From NCBI GenBank assembly GCA_029266335.1, contig JAQSXC010000018.1, positions 1-64,000 on the forward strand: 64,000 bases of DNA. Reading direction: 5' to 3'. Every line of letters begins with the position of its first letter. Within the stretch, counting starts at the first letter, position 1. The notes below the pieces were generated by a model. It was not told where the DNA came from. It saw only the letters and a list, made by a program, of their open reading frames with translations, and did not search any database. Positions 36,967 through 45,710 of this stretch are shown one piece after another. A program made the position numbers and the translations under genes. Source of the stretch: Eubacterium sp. (lineage in GTDB: Bacteria > Bacillota > Clostridia > Acetivibrionales > DSM-1351).

Positions 36967-39141
36967 ATGGCTGTAAATACCAGAATTTTTCACTGTGACG
37001 AATATTTTCGTCTCCCAAGAAATGAGAAAAAGGAATTTGACAGTATCATTCTGAAAGAACTTGAAGAAAAACCGGTAGAGCATTTGGATACGGAATGGGG
37101 AAGATTTGAAAATCTGCCGCCAATGTCCGAGGAAGAAATAGATAAGCTGGCTGATGAGGTTTTAGGTGAAATGTCTTTAGAGCAGAAGGTTCATCAAATG
37201 TCCTGCGATAACTATGCCAGATATGCTCCTATTAATCCTCCAAGATACAATTATATACCGTACTATGCAGGAGAAGACCGTGAATTGAATATTCCTGCCG
37301 TAAAGTTTACCGACGGCCCTACAGGTATAGTAATGGGCTACCACTCTACAGCTTTTCCTGTATCCATAGCCCGGGGCTCTTCCTGGGATACCGGGCTTGA
37401 GGAGCGGGTGGGAGAGGTGATTGGCATAGAGGGCCGCTCGGGCGGCGCCAACTTCTTTGCGGGTGTCTGTATAAACCTGCTGCGCCACCCTGCATGGGGA
37501 CGTGCCCAGGAGACCTATGGAGAGGATACCTGTCTCCTGGGTAAAATGGGAGCGGCTCTGACCAAAGGGGTACAGAAACACATGATGGCCTGTGTAAAGC
37601 ATTATGCTGCAAACAGCATGGAAAACGCCCGCTTCAAGGTGGACGTTCAAATGGATGAAAGAACTCTGAGAGAAATATATCTTCCTCACTTCAAAGCATG
37701 TGTGGATGCGGGCGCAGCGGCCGTAATGAGCTCCTATAACCGTGTCAGGGGTCAGTGGTGCGGACACAATGATTACCTGCTGAATCATATACTTAATGGT
37801 GACTGGGACTTCAAAGGACTTGTAATGTCAGACTTTATATGGGGTGTGAGAGATACTGTTGAGGCGGCTAATGGCGGTATGTGCATAGAGATGTATGCAA
37901 CACAGTACTTCGGAGAAAGACTGGTTGAAGCAGTAAAAGCCGGCAAGGTCGATGAAAGCAGGATAGATACCGCTGTAAGACGTATTCTGAGACAAAAGAT
38001 CAGATTCTCCTTTATTGGTGACAAAAATCTGTATTCTGAAGATACAATGGGTTCAAAGGAACATGCTGCACTGGCACAGGAAGTATCTGAAAAGTCTACC
38101 GTCCTTCTTAGAAATGAGGGTATACTGCCTCTTAAAAAGGATAGTCTGAAGAAAATAACAGTAATAGGCAAACTTGCAGTTGAACCCAATACAGGGGATC
38201 TTAAAGGCAGCAGTGCCGTTTTTCCGCCATATGCGGTAACTCCGCTGCAGGGACTTGTCAATGAGGCTGGCAACAGTATTGAAGTTATCTATGTTGACGG
38301 CAGAACACCTCATCAGGCACAGGAACTATCCAGGGATGCAGATGCAGTTGTTATTGTTGCCGGACTTACATCACTTGATGAAGGTGAATTTATTACAAAT
38401 GGAGGGGATATTGGCGGAGACAGAAAAAATCTGGGTCTGCATCCTGAGGATGAGGATCTGATTGAAGCTGTTTCAAGGGTTAACCCCAATGTGATAGTTG
38501 TTATACAGGGTGGAAGCACAATTATAGTAGAACCATGGAAAAACCGTGTCAGAGCAATATTGATGCAGTGGTATCCGGGTATGGAGGGCGGAACAGCTCT
38601 GGCCAATGTTCTGTTCGGAAAGATAAACCCTTCTGCAAAGCTTCCCGTTACAGTTCCTGCAACACCGCAGCAACTGCCATATTACGATATTGATGCAACT
38701 GCAATAGTTTATGATTATTATCACGGGTATTTTCTGGCAGATAAGAACAAATACCAGGTTACCTACCCCTTTGGCTTCGGATTGAGCTATACAACCTACA
38801 GCTACAGCAATGCAAAAGCAAGCCCGGTCAATGGCAGGGTTACTGTTTCAGTAGATGTTAAAAACGCCGGGGAGGTTGCCGGGGACGAGATTGTTCAGCT
38901 GTATATCGGTTATATGGATTCAAAGGTTGAACGTCACGTCAAGGATCTAAAGGGCTTTACCAAGGTTCATCTTGAGCCGGGAGAGACCAGAACTGTGTCC
39001 ATATCGCTGGATAAGGAAGAGCTGGCATACTATTGTGAAAGCTCCGGGAGCTGGGTAGTGGAGGATATCGGTTACATTGCAATGATTGGTGCCTCTTCGG
39101 CTGATAAAGACCTGCTTAAAACAGAGTTTAACCTAGTTTAA
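36967..39141 (+). CDS. GH3 beta-glycosidase, cytoplasmic
   Basis: 724 aa, no signal peptide. The (beta/alpha)8 domain includes KFTDGPTGI, CVKHYAANSMENAR and the nucleophile D289 in LVMSDFIWGV. The second domain has QGGSTIIVEPWKNRVRAILMQWYPGMEGG, and a C-terminal Fn3-like domain begins near VTVSVDVKNAGEVAGDEIVQLYIGY. GH3 members cleave terminal beta-glucose, beta-xylose or related residues. The position after the three-component sensor and importer suggests it hydrolyses the imported oligosaccharide. A perfect terminator closes the unit. Confidence 0.92.
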   Translation: MAVNTRIFHCDEYFRLPRNEKKEFDSIILKELEEKPVEHLDTEWGRFENLPPMSEEEIDKLADEVLGEMSLEQKVHQMSCDNYARYAPINPPRYNYIPYYAGEDRELNIPAVKFTDGPTGIVMGYHSTAFPVSIARGSSWDTGLEERVGEVIGIEGRSGGANFFAGVCINLLRHPAWGRAQETYGEDTCLLGKMGAALTKGVQKHMMACVKHYAANSMENARFKVDVQMDERTLREIYLPHFKACVDAGAAAVMSSYNRVRGQWCGHNDYLLNHILNGDWDFKGLVMSDFIWGVRDTVEAANGGMCIEMYATQYFGERLVEAVKAGKVDESRIDTAVRRILRQKIRFSFIGDKNLYSEDTMGSKEHAALAQEVSEKSTVLLRNEGILPLKKDSLKKITVIGKLAVEPNTGDLKGSSAVFPPYAVTPLQGLVNEAGNSIEVIYVDGRTPHQAQELSRDADAVVIVAGLTSLDEGEFITNGGDIGGDRKNLGLHPEDEDLIEAVSRVNPNVIVVIQGGSTIIVEPWKNRVRAILMQWYPGMEGGTALANVLFGKINPSAKLPVTVPATPQQLPYYDIDATAIVYDYYHGYFLADKNKYQVTYPFGFGLSYTTYSYSNAKASPVNGRVTVSVDVKNAGEVAGDEIVQLYIGYMDSKVERHVKDLKGFTKVHLEPGETRTVSISLDKEELAYYCESSGSWVVEDIGYIAMIGASSADKDLLKTEFNLV

Positions 39142-39193
39142 AATTGAAAATCAGCAAGTGCTGAATATTTTATATGCAAGAACAGGATAATTG

Positions 39194-39237
39194 AACCCAA
39201 ATGCTGAAGCGGGGAGGCTTCGGCATTTGGGTTTTCT
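39194..39237 (+). terminator. Terminator after GH3
   Basis: AACCCAAATGCTGAAGC (39194-39210) pairs with GCTTCGGCATTTGGGTT (39217-39233) around a 6-nt loop, with a single T-G position in the middle, and is followed by TTCT. Confidence 0.9.
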
Positions 39238-39338
39238 GCTCCGAATTTGTGTGCGGGATAGGCTTATTAACAATTCTGGCTGTTATTTCATAATATAATC
39301 TAGAGTGCAATACTATTTTTAAAGTAAGGAATTGAAAT

Positions 39339-40169
39339 ATGGTTTTCTCAGACGCAGAGAATTTTTTTAGCAATAGGGCGGCGATTTTTCTGTCAGCTAT
39401 GAGCTATCAGACATATCCGCTTTTTCTGGAAGGAAAACTGATCCTGCCAAAAGGTTTTGAATTGCGATATACCATCAGAGCCCTTGCAAACGTTGAAAAC
39501 CCCTCGGAGGAAGTTTTCGGATTTATTGCTGAAGCAAAGGACATGATCGTTATTGCATTTAGAGGATATGCCTCATATCCGGCAGACCTTATCGCAGCAT
39601 ACGATATACTTCAGATGGAATATCCTTACGTAAGAGGCGGAGGGAAGACCTCTCGCGGCTTTACATGTATTTATACATCGGCAAGGGACGAAATAATCGG
39701 CGAATTATCAAAACTGCCGATTACAAAAAAATTATATATTACCGGGCATAACTATGGAGGAGCAATAGCTACGTTGGCTGCATTGGATATTGCCGTGAAT
39801 ACAAGGTTTATGAATTCCGCCATATATACTTATGCAAGTCCCCGTGTAGGAGACCCTGCCTTTGTTTTCAAATTCAATAAAGAGGTAAGAAATAGTATAA
39901 GGATTTATAATATTCATGACTCCTATGCGACTTTCCCGGATCCGGTATATATGCCTCCATTCACTGAAGAAGGCTTGTTTTATCAACATGTAGGGCTTGA
40001 CTACCCTATCTCTTTCCAGCTTAACAATACTCCGCGGAACGATTCCATCAGCTGCTATTTTAATTATCTCGGAAAAACGGATCAGTATTTTACAAAAATG
40101 CTATGCAGTGAAAATCCGGGTTTTTGTCCCGATACAAAAATTTGCCTGCCTTTTCAAAAAACATGTTAA
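39339..40169 (+). CDS. Class-3 lipase-like protein lacking the nucleophile Ser
   Basis: 276 aa, with TAAGGA 8 nt before the ATG; no signal peptide. The fold is that of class-3 lipases: GFIAEAKDMIVIAFRG, RGFTCIY, and LYITGHNYGGAIATLAALDIA, where the GxSxG elbow reads GHNYG, so the nucleophilic Ser is Asn (N138). FRGT is replaced by FRGY. Possible Asp and His positions (IHDSYATFPD, YQHVG) remain. A Cys-containing tail (CSENPGFCPDTKICLPFQKTC) is unusual. A paralog with an intact Ser follows at 40204, so this copy is probably a non-catalytic partner or a decaying duplicate. Confidence 0.8.
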   Translation: MVFSDAENFFSNRAAIFLSAMSYQTYPLFLEGKLILPKGFELRYTIRALANVENPSEEVFGFIAEAKDMIVIAFRGYASYPADLIAAYDILQMEYPYVRGGGKTSRGFTCIYTSARDEIIGELSKLPITKKLYITGHNYGGAIATLAALDIAVNTRFMNSAIYTYASPRVGDPAFVFKFNKEVRNSIRIYNIHDSYATFPDPVYMPPFTEEGLFYQHVGLDYPISFQLNNTPRNDSISCYFNYLGKTDQYFTKMLCSENPGFCPDTKICLPFQKTC

Positions 40170-40203
40170 TGTTTACAGCTGTGTATGTAAAAAGGAGTTT
40201 CAT

Positions 40204-41052
40204 ATGATTATTCCGGAAATCAATTATTTCTTTAACAGTAAAGATGCAATAATGCTGGCGGCTATGTGCCATCAGTCAAATCTGATTTTTGAAGAGGAAG
40301 AGCTGATCCTTCCAAAAGGCTTTATACTCCGGCATACTATTTGTGCTTTAGCCGGTGTGGAGGAACCTGAAGAGGAAGTATTCGGCTTTATAGCAGAGTC
40401 ATTTGATAAAATAATTATTGCTTTCAGAGGAACCGATTCCTTTAAGGATAATGAATCCGATCAGGACCTGTATCAGGTACCCTATCCTTTTGTCGGAAAT
40501 GCCGGTGAAACCCACCGTGGTTTTACTTGTATTTATCAGTCTGCAAGGGACCAAATTATAAGCGAATTAAACAGGCTTCCTGGACAAAAAAGACTTTATA
40601 TTACCGGCTACAGTCTGGGAGCGGCTCTGGTAGTTTTGGCCGCGCTGGATATTGCTGTGAACACACGGTTTGAAAATCCCATAGTGTATACATATGGCAG
40701 TCCCCGTACGGGGGATCCTGTCTTTGCTGCCCGTTTCAACCAGACAGTTGAAAATAGTATCCGCATATTTAATGTTCATGATGTTATTCCAACAATACCG
40801 GCCCGGAAATACCCTCCGCCATTCACAAAAGAAGGCATATATTATCAGCATGTAAGGAGAATGTATCCTGTCTCTTTTCAGCTGAACAGTATTGCACGTG
40901 CACATTATATAGGCTGCTATTTTAATTGTTTAAAGAAAAGTAATCCTGACTTTGCAAAAGCATTATGTGCTGATAACCCCGGTTTCTGCCCCAATACTGA
41001 AATATGTGTTCCATTCATTGGCATATGCAGTGAAAATGAATTTTTTAAGTAA
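40204..41052 (+). CDS. Class-3 lipase-like hydrolase with intact GYSLG
   Basis: 282 aa from ATG 40204, with AAGGAG upstream. The ORF-track start at 39997 lies inside the previous gene. FRGTDS and the nucleophile elbow GYSLG (S137) are intact, with HDVIPTIP and YQHV for the other triad residues. It is a tandem duplicate of the 39339 gene and shares its Cys-containing C-terminus (CADNPGFCPNTEICVPF). There is no signal peptide, so any substrate is intracellular or the export route is non-standard. The family contains lipases, phospholipases and feruloyl esterases; the substrate is not predictable. Confidence 0.82.
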   Translation: MIIPEINYFFNSKDAIMLAAMCHQSNLIFEEEELILPKGFILRHTICALAGVEEPEEEVFGFIAESFDKIIIAFRGTDSFKDNESDQDLYQVPYPFVGNAGETHRGFTCIYQSARDQIISELNRLPGQKRLYITGYSLGAALVVLAALDIAVNTRFENPIVYTYGSPRTGDPVFAARFNQTVENSIRIFNVHDVIPTIPARKYPPPFTKEGIYYQHVRRMYPVSFQLNSIARAHYIGCYFNCLKKSNPDFAKALCADNPGFCPNTEICVPFIGICSENEFFK

Positions 41053-41077
41053 TTGCACATTATAACCATTTATTTAT

Positions 41078-41111
41078 TTTGAGAGTTTTTTGAGAGTAAT
41101 TTTGATAAAAT
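41078..41111 (+). promoter_or_regulatory. SARP-type heptamer repeat promoter, copy 1
   Basis: TTTGAGAGTTTTTTGAGAG (41078-41096) holds two TTGAGAG heptamers separated by TTTT, an 11-bp period, and TAAAAT follows 9 bp later (41106-41111). The identical 19-mer stands at 45592. It is 60-93 nt upstream of the sensor gene. Known SARP operators are heptameric direct repeats with 11-bp spacing about 8 bp from the -10. Regulation by the SARP encoded at 44276 is inferred. Confidence 0.7.
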
Positions 41112-41170
41112 ATATTTGTGTTTTCAAAAAATCATATTAATAATATATTAAAGGTTTAGGTCAATTAGAG

Positions 41171-44100
41171 ATGCGTGTCAATGTTAAGCAGCTTACAAGC
41201 TCATTAATAACAGTGGGTGTTATTTTTATTATTTTTTTCATCCTGTATTATATTACTTCACCTTTTTCAGAAAAACCCAAGGTGGAAAACGGCAGGCTGG
41301 ATTTGTCAAACTGGGAGTTTGTGGAGGATGGGGCGGCTGCAATAAGCGGTAGCTGGGAATTTTATCCGCAAAGACTCCTTTCCCCCGATAAGCTTCCAAC
41401 CGGCAGTACGGATATGATTATAGTTCCCGGACAATGGGAGAGCAAGACTTCATTATCTCAGCCGTCAAAAGGAAGTGCTACATATAATGTTAAAGTAATA
41501 CTGCCTGAGCATCACAAGCATTTAGCTTTAAAAGTGCAGAATATATGGATGTCCCATCGCCTTTTCATCAATGGAAAGCTGGTGAAGGAAATGGGCAGGC
41601 CGTCAGAAAGCCCGGACAGCAATGTTTCAAAAAATACTCCGTATATAGTAATAATTGATCCTGCCGATGAACTTGACATATGCATTCAGGTAACAAATTA
41701 CAAGTATTATACGGGTGGAATTGTCCATCCTGTTCTGCTGGGTGATGTGGAAGAGATGGAAAAGAGTGTGCAGTTTTCAGTGGGAAGTGACATGGCCGGC
41801 TTTTTTCTATTCCTGTTGTTTGGCGTATATCATATTCATATTTACCAGATGAGAGGTAAGGAACCAACTTATTTGTATAGTGGAATATACATGATATTAA
41901 TGTCATTTACAATTATAACCAGCGGAGAAAAATTGCTTATGAAATTGGCAGACAATATGCCATTTGAAGTTTTATACAGATTTCAGGATTTATGTATTTC
42001 CTTGAGTTTTCCTATTCTGGTGTTTTTTATACGGAGTTTTCAGTCGGACACTATTAACCGGAGAATGTCGAGGATCATAATAATACCCACGATGATATAT
42101 CCGGTACTGGTATTGGCTGCACCATTCAATTTCTATATAGAGTTAAAACCCTATATAACCATATACGGAAGTATAATGCTGTTTTTTCTGGCATTCCGTC
42201 TTACATATATACTTGTGAGGAATCAGAAGAATCAGGCTGACAAGATTTTCAGCAATGAATTAAAATATGTGGTTGTATGTATTGCATTTATTGCAGTAAT
42301 GTTCTTTGACTCAATTATTTACTATTCCAGTATGAGCAGCAATAATTTGATAGGAAGACTAAGCCAGATGGGGTTTCTGATTTCGTTGAATCTTTTAATG
42401 GCAAGGCGCTTTACCAATAATGTGAATAAAGTTGAAGCCTTATCGGATAAATTGGAAAAAGCCAATAAAATCAAAGATGAGTTTCTTTTCAGAACCTCCC
42501 ACGGACTGAAATTCCCACTGCAGGAAATCAGCAATATAACAAACCATCTGATGCTGGATGAGCAGACAGCACTTACTCCGAAACAGAGAAAGAACCTTGC
42601 TCTTATGCTGGATACTTCAAAAAAACTTTCTATTATGGTCAATGACATGACAGATGTTATCAGGCTTAGATATGGAGATATCAGTCTTAATATTACAACC
42701 GTTGATCTGTATGTGGCCTGTCAGATAATATTTCAGCTTCTTTCTTTCAACGTTAAAGGCAGGGAACTGAAACTTGTAAACTCCATAGATTCCATGACCT
42801 TTGTTGAGGTTGATGAAAATCGACTAAGACAGATATTGTATAATGTCGTTTCAAATGCAATAAACGACTGTCAATATGGTGTTATTGAAGCCAGGTCAGT
42901 AGTAAAGGATGGAGCGGTACTGCTTGCCTTATCCATTGCCGGAATAGGTATAAATGGAGAAGAATGGGAAAAAAAGTTTGAAGATCCGTATGAGACCGAT
43001 GCCATAATTGGAAATCCTAAAAACGGTTCAGGCCTGGGACTGTATATAAGCAGGCAGCTGGCAAGAAAAATGGGTGGAGACATTTGGATATCCGAATTGG
43101 AAGTGGGTACAGGGGTTATAGTAAATGTACGCCTGCCGGAAGGAGTGACCGCAAATACTCTTAAAATCAATAATGAAAATGATTTTGATATAGTTAATTC
43201 CGCTGCGACCGGTCAGGAGAAGCCATATTTAAGAGACAAACCTGAGAAGGAATTGAAACATATTCTGATTGTTGACGATAATGCCTCAAATATTCATGTT
43301 CTGTCATTGATATTGGAGGAGGACTTTAAAATAAGTGTTGCCCATAATGGAAATACTGCACTGGAGATGGTTAAAAACAACAGAATAGATATTGTGATTA
43401 CTGATATGATAATGCCTGGTATGTCAGGAATTGAACTTACACAAAATATTCGACGGTATTATTCAGTTATCAAACTGCCGGTGATTATTTCCATAATACG
43501 CAGCAGTACGCAGGAGATTGAGCTTGCATACCAGGCAGGAGCCAATGATTATATTTCTCTGCCGTTTACAGCCGAAGAGGTTAAATTTAAGGTCAAGGGT
43601 GTACTTCAATTAACCGATGCGATGGAAATGGCACTCCGGAATGAAAATGCCTTCCTGCAGGCTCAGATTAAGCCGCATTTTATTTATAACGCCCTGAGCA
43701 ACATAATAGCTCTTTGCTATGAAGATGGAGAAAGGGCAGCTGAGCTTCTGTCGCTGCTAAGCAGATATTTGAGGTTTATATTCCAAACCGATTCATCTTT
43801 CAGTAAGATTTCTATCAATCAGGAGCTGGATATTATTAAAGCATATGTAGAAATAGAAAAACTGAGGTTTGGAGAAAGGCTGCAGTACGAAGTCTATGTT
43901 GATGAAGAACTTTTAGAGGAGGAGCTGCCGATTCCGCCTTTGCTGTTGCAGCCCTTGATTGAGAATTCCATCCGCCACGGTCTTTTTAACAAGATCGGTC
44001 AGGGTAAGGTGTCATTAAGCATAACTCAGGGAGACGGATTTGTTTATATGGTTGTAGAGGATGACGGGGTTGGTATTGGTGAAGATCAGTTGTATAGGCT

Positions 44101-44239
44101 TATGAATGAAGACGGAGGAAAAGGTGTCGGAATAAAAAATATACGTAAAAGAGTTGGCATTTATTCCGGAGCATCATTTTCAATTGATTCGGAATTGGAT
44201 AAAGGTACGAAATGTAAACTTTTTTTACCAAAGGCTTAA
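41171..44239 (+). CDS. 7TM hybrid sensor with two histidine-kinase modules
   Basis: 1022 aa. An N-terminal helix is followed by an extracytoplasmic 7TMR-DISM-like sandwich (LSNWEFVEDGAAAISGSWEFYPQRLL...PGQWES...LKVQNIWMSHRLFINGKLV), about seven membrane helices (210-420), and a HisKA-like region with H444 in RTSHGLKFPL. An ATPase domain (NGSGLGLYISRQLARKMGGDIW) and a receiver with D745 (IVITDMIMPG) come next. A second LytS-type kinase follows, with H836 in QAQIKPHFIYNAL, LQPLIENSIRHGL and GIKNIRKRV. The first H-box is degenerate (SHGLKFPL instead of SHELRTPL). The response-regulator gene follows 36 nt later. The 7TMR-DISM domain suggests binding of a carbohydrate-like or small ligand. Confidence 0.88.
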   Translation: MRVNVKQLTSSLITVGVIFIIFFILYYITSPFSEKPKVENGRLDLSNWEFVEDGAAAISGSWEFYPQRLLSPDKLPTGSTDMIIVPGQWESKTSLSQPSKGSATYNVKVILPEHHKHLALKVQNIWMSHRLFINGKLVKEMGRPSESPDSNVSKNTPYIVIIDPADELDICIQVTNYKYYTGGIVHPVLLGDVEEMEKSVQFSVGSDMAGFFLFLLFGVYHIHIYQMRGKEPTYLYSGIYMILMSFTIITSGEKLLMKLADNMPFEVLYRFQDLCISLSFPILVFFIRSFQSDTINRRMSRIIIIPTMIYPVLVLAAPFNFYIELKPYITIYGSIMLFFLAFRLTYILVRNQKNQADKIFSNELKYVVVCIAFIAVMFFDSIIYYSSMSSNNLIGRLSQMGFLISLNLLMARRFTNNVNKVEALSDKLEKANKIKDEFLFRTSHGLKFPLQEISNITNHLMLDEQTALTPKQRKNLALMLDTSKKLSIMVNDMTDVIRLRYGDISLNITTVDLYVACQIIFQLLSFNVKGRELKLVNSIDSMTFVEVDENRLRQILYNVVSNAINDCQYGVIEARSVVKDGAVLLALSIAGIGINGEEWEKKFEDPYETDAIIGNPKNGSGLGLYISRQLARKMGGDIWISELEVGTGVIVNVRLPEGVTANTLKINNENDFDIVNSAATGQEKPYLRDKPEKELKHILIVDDNASNIHVLSLILEEDFKISVAHNGNTALEMVKNNRIDIVITDMIMPGMSGIELTQNIRRYYSVIKLPVIISIIRSSTQEIELAYQAGANDYISLPFTAEEVKFKVKGVLQLTDAMEMALRNENAFLQAQIKPHFIYNALSNIIALCYEDGERAAELLSLLSRYLRFIFQTDSSFSKISINQELDIIKAYVEIEKLRFGERLQYEVYVDEELLEEELPIPPLLLQPLIENSIRHGLFNKIGQGKVSLSITQGDGFVYMVVEDDGVGIGEDQLYRLMNEDGGKGVGIKNIRKRVGIYSGASFSIDSELDKGTKCKLFLPKA

Positions 44240-44275
44240 TGGAAAATTTTTAAGAATAACTCGGGAGAAGTATAA

Positions 44276-45391
44276 ATGTTTTCAGTAATACTTGTTGAGG
44301 ATGAGATTCATATTTTGAACTATATGAAAAAGAAGCTGGCTGCATCCGGTGTTTTTCAGGTAAAGGAAGCATTTTCTGATCCGGAAAAGGCACTGGAAGG
44401 GTTCGGTGAAATTATGCCGGAGGTTGCTTTTCTGGATATAGAAATGCCAAGAATGAACGGTATAGAATTGGCAAAAAGGCTTATTGCAAAAAAGCCCGAC
44501 CTTAGAATCATCTTTACCACCGCTTTCGAACAGTATGCACTGGATGCTTTCGGAGTGGAAGCTGTGGATTATCTGATGAAACCTGTAGGAGATGAAGATA
44601 TTGCTCGGGTTATAAAACGCCTGAAAAAAACTTCTTTAGCCAATATAGAGCCTAAAGCGGACTTATGGGGTCATAAGATAAATTCAGTGAACTGTTTTGG
44701 CCGTTTTGAAGTATGGGACAAGGATAACAGATTGGTAAATTGGCCCACAAGAAAGTCGGAAGAGCTGTTTGCCTATTTTTTGGTGAATCAGGGCAGGTAT
44801 ATTTCCAAGTGGGAGCTTTTGGAGCTTTTCTGGCCTGAGGTGGAGACCGAAAGAGGACTTAACAATTTATATAATACTGTATATAGGGTTAAACAAGTTC
44901 TTAAAAAATTACCTTCAACAACTCAGGTGCAAAAAATTAATGAAGGATATATACTCTTAGGTGATGAATTTTTATCGGATATTGGAAGCTTTACAGGTTT
45001 TGTTTCAAAATATGAGAATAATCCTCAAATGCCTGTTGACAGGGCTGAAGAGATATATTTTACATACGCTGCTCCTTTATTCGGACTACAGGATTATGCA
45101 TGGAGTATCTCCTTGCAAAAATATTTCGCAGTCTATTTTAAGAAATTATGCCGTAAATTACTCCAGGGTTACTGGGAACAAAAATTGTTTGAAAAGGCAG
45201 ATAAGGCCATTCGACATTATTTAACACAGCATATTGAGGATGAAGAACTTGTTCTGGAATGGCTTGAATTGCTTAAAAATTGGGAAGGCAGGGAAAAAGC
45301 AGAAGAGGATTTTAAAAAATGGCTCAATGAAAAGCTTAGGGAAGCTGATCTGCCGGTTTTAGGAGAGCTGATCCCAGAGTCCGATTATTGA
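44276..45391 (+). CDS. SARP-type response regulator (REC-wHTH-BTAD)
   Basis: 371 aa. The receiver domain (1-125) has D54 in VAFLDIEMPRMNG and LMKPVGD. Residues about 138-228 form an OmpR-like winged helix of SARP type (VNCFGRFEVWDKDNRLVNWPTRKSEELFAYFLVNQGRYISKWELLELFWPEV...NNLYNTVYRVKQVL). The rest is a BTAD-like helical domain. SARPs activate transcription by binding tandem heptamers next to the -35 and contacting RNA polymerase. It is cotranscribed with the hybrid sensor. Both its own operon and the next one carry TTGAGAG-TTTT-TTGAGAG upstream. Confidence 0.9.
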   Translation: MFSVILVEDEIHILNYMKKKLAASGVFQVKEAFSDPEKALEGFGEIMPEVAFLDIEMPRMNGIELAKRLIAKKPDLRIIFTTAFEQYALDAFGVEAVDYLMKPVGDEDIARVIKRLKKTSLANIEPKADLWGHKINSVNCFGRFEVWDKDNRLVNWPTRKSEELFAYFLVNQGRYISKWELLELFWPEVETERGLNNLYNTVYRVKQVLKKLPSTTQVQKINEGYILLGDEFLSDIGSFTGFVSKYENNPQMPVDRAEEIYFTYAAPLFGLQDYAWSISLQKYFAVYFKKLCRKLLQGYWEQKLFEKADKAIRHYLTQHIEDEELVLEWLELLKNWEGREKAEEDFKKWLNEKLREADLPVLGELIPESDY

Positions 45392-45499
45392 TTTTATGAT
45401 CTTACTAAATTTAATCTATTTCAATTCATTCAATTTTAGTTCATTCTATTTAATGTATTCTATTCTATTTTAATTTTATCATATTCTGTATTCATTTGG
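45392..45499. other. AT-rich low-complexity spacer
   Basis: Composed of short imperfect repeats of the ATTCTATTT / ATTCAATTT type, between the SARP gene and its terminator. I see no gene in it. Confidence 0.6.
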
Positions 45500-45521
45500 C
45501 CGGGGCTACCCCGGTTTTTTT
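45500..45521 (+). terminator. Terminator of the sensor/SARP operon
   Basis: CCGGGG-CTA-CCCCGG followed by seven T bases; the most compact GC-rich terminator in the window. Confidence 0.92.
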
Positions 45522-45544
45522 ATTGTCTAGGAAAGTTAAGAAAA

Positions 45545-45574
45545 GTGGCTTTGCCACATTTGTTCCTAACAAAT
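45545..45574. repeat. Two adjacent short inverted repeats
   Basis: GTGGC-TTT-GCCAC (45545-45557) is followed immediately by ATTTGTT-CCT-AACAAAT (45558-45574), ending 17 nt before the SARP-type repeats. They may be operator halves or small hairpins; no function is assigned. Confidence 0.45.
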
Positions 45575-45591
45575 TAATACTTTATGTCTTA

Positions 45592-45626
45592 TTTGAGAGT
45601 TTTTTGAGAGATATTGTTGGTAAAAT
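45592..45626 (+). promoter_or_regulatory. SARP-type heptamer repeat promoter, copy 2
   Basis: The same 19-mer as at 41078 (two TTGAGAG heptamers, 11-bp period) followed after 10 bp by TAAAAT (45621-45626). It lies 85-119 nt upstream of the protease gene and after the terminator of the previous operon, so it is well placed as the promoter of the protease/giant-protein operon. Confidence 0.7.
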
Positions 45627-45643
45627 CAGAGAAAATCTGTGTG

Positions 45644-45680
45644 ATAAGAAAAACAAAGGAACTCCCTTTGTTTTTCTTAT
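45644..45680 (+). terminator. Leader terminator/attenuator before the protease
   Basis: ATAAGAAAAACAAAGG (45644-45659) and CCTTTGTTTTTCTTAT (45665-45680) form a perfect 16-bp hairpin with a 5-nt loop. The core ACAAAGG/CCTTTGT followed by TTTTTCTT has the form of an intrinsic terminator. It stands between the putative promoter and the GTG at 45711, so it would attenuate transcription unless overridden. Confidence 0.7.
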
Positions 45681-45710
45681 GTTTCTTATTTTAAGGAGGA
45701 ATAGGGATTT

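Noticed and set aside
45400-45480. Functional repeat array
   Set aside because: Short imperfect ATTCTATTT-like runs look like low-complexity AT-rich spacer.
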